From Candidatus Pacearchaeota archaeon CG10_big_fil_rev_8_21_14_0_10_32_14 (GTDB taxonomy: Archaea; Nanobdellota; Nanobdellia; Pacearchaeales; GW2011-AR1): a DNA stretch of 23,090 bases. The first letter of the stretch is position 1. Every line of letters begins with the position of its first letter. A program made the position numbers and the translations under genes. The stretch covers positions 1-23,090 of the forward strand of contig PFCY01000077.1 of NCBI GenBank assembly GCA_002763085.1, written 5' to 3'. The notes below the pieces were generated by a model. The model worked only from the letters and a program-made list of their open reading frames with translations, was not told the origin of the DNA and did no database searches. Below, piece by piece: positions 22,610 through 23,090 of the stretch.

Positions 22610-22924
22610 TTAACCATTCCGAACACTAGTATAACTAACTTTATCATAGAAATCTAAATAATGAAGAAGATTATAAGCAACGCCCCTAGTTCCTGTAAAA
22701 ATATTTTCTCCATCATCTCCAAAGATACTCCAATTATTTACAGGTTTCAATGATGACTTTCTATAAGTGTCCTCTTTTTGATAATGTCTATAAGTTTTAG
22801 AGGTCATGCTATTCTTCCTCATTTCTTTTCTAATTTCATTTTGTAATTCTTCTTTATTTTCATAATTTTGATATTCTCTTTTAAGATCGTTCCATCCTCT
22901 TACTAATCTTCCCTGAGTTTCCAT
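22610..22924 (-). CDS. Hypothetical protein (104 aa), first gene of the right-end operon
   Basis: 104 aa, basic and highly polar, with many Lys, Arg, Asn and Tyr (EYQNYENKEELQNEIRKEMRKNSM), then a SIFGDDGENIFTGTRGVAYNLLHYLDFYDKVSYTS tail. The N-terminal 50 residues look helical. No recognised family. The start is well supported: AAGGAG (22939-22934) lies 9 nt before ATG 22924. It is followed after 27 bp by the 162-aa gene. Composition could suit a nucleic-acid-binding protein, but nothing specific shows that. Confidence 0.55.
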   Translation of the reverse strand: METQGRLVRGWNDLKREYQNYENKEELQNEIRKEMRKNSMTSKTYRHYQKEDTYRKSSLKPVNNWSIFGDDGENIFTGTRGVAYNLLHYLDFYDKVSYTSVRNG

Positions 22925-23090
22925 TTTAATTTTCTCCTTGTTTTTTTTGTTTTGTTTCGTTTTTGATTTATTTGAGAAGTTATTTTTATCACAACTTCTT
23001 AATAGTAACAGATATATGAGTTATATAAATAGGCTCTTCTCCCAATGTTGAATAAATAGAAAAGCTGACTTATATAAATATAGGATTATG
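22925..23090. promoter_or_regulatory. Divergent-looking promoter region with two TATA elements and a hairpin leader
   Basis: TTATATAAAT occurs at 23021-23030 and TTATATAAATA at 23070-23080. Read on the minus strand, the first predicts transcription from about 23000. There the leader would begin with a 7-bp stem (AGAAGTT/AACTTCT arms at 22993-22999 and 22975-22981, 11-nt loop), followed by an A-rich stretch and AAGGAG before ATG 22924. The second may serve a plus-strand gene beyond the window; the final three bases are ATG. Confidence 0.4.

Noticed and set aside
1..23090. CRISPR array, tRNA or rRNA genes
   Set aside because: No regularly spaced repeats, cloverleaf patterns or rRNA-like sequence were found in the spacers on either strand.

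Overview
This is a low-GC, densely packed archaeal chromosome segment. Archaeal hallmarks are both 20S proteasome subunits, the exosome (Rrp4/Rrp41/Rrp42), RNase P Pop5, SBDS, RNA polymerase subunit K, FttA (aCPSF1), Taw1 and Mre11/Rad50. Many genes have a TATA box centred 24-27 nt upstream of the start codon, as expected for leaderless mRNAs; others have a GGAG-type ribosome binding site. Very low GC, short proteins, a short Rad50 and many unplaceable small genes suggest a DPANN lineage (Pacearchaeota/Woesearchaeota/Nanoarchaeota-like). That placement is inference; no rRNA gene is present.

Layout. Positions 1-2934 hold an M16 peptidase that has lost its N-terminal half, beside a hairpin that may be the end of an IS200/IS605-type element, then a presenilin-like intramembrane protease (- strand) and a membrane-anchored Cys-rich protein. 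Positions 2942-11278 are a minus-strand gene train, read from RNase J through a UBA-like tail-anchored protein, an Mtq2/HemK-like methyltransferase, Mre11, Rad50 and proteasome beta to FttA. Positions 11371-12195 encode an M28 peptidase. Positions 12292-17848 form a plus-strand train: an unknown 242-aa protein with an elaborate upstream region, RNase P Pop5, proteasome alpha, an unknown 111-aa protein, SBDS, Rrp4, Rrp41, Rrp42 and RpoK with a long acidic tail. This is the archaeal exosome/proteasome superoperon with local changes. Small unknown genes, a Dus tRNA-dihydrouridine synthase with a duplicated out-of-frame start region, and Taw1 (wyosine synthesis) follow. The right end (21389-22924) is a minus-strand operon of two unknown genes and a receiver-like gene broken by one frameshift.

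Together the genes cover RNA 3' end formation and decay (FttA, RNase J, exosome, RNase P), ribosome maturation and release-factor modification (SBDS, Mtq2-like), tRNA modification (Dus, Taw1), protein turnover (20S proteasome, M28, M16, presenilin-like) and double-strand break repair (Mre11-Rad50).

Most worth a second look: the dus leader, where a short upstream ORF repeats the enzyme's own N-terminus in another frame; the frameshifted receiver-like gene and its operon; the truncated M16 gene with its hairpin; the palindromes and leader hairpin before the unknown gene at 12292; and the paired hairpins between dus and taw1. No CRISPR array, tRNA, rRNA or complete transposase was seen. No gene-free stretch exceeds 300 bases.
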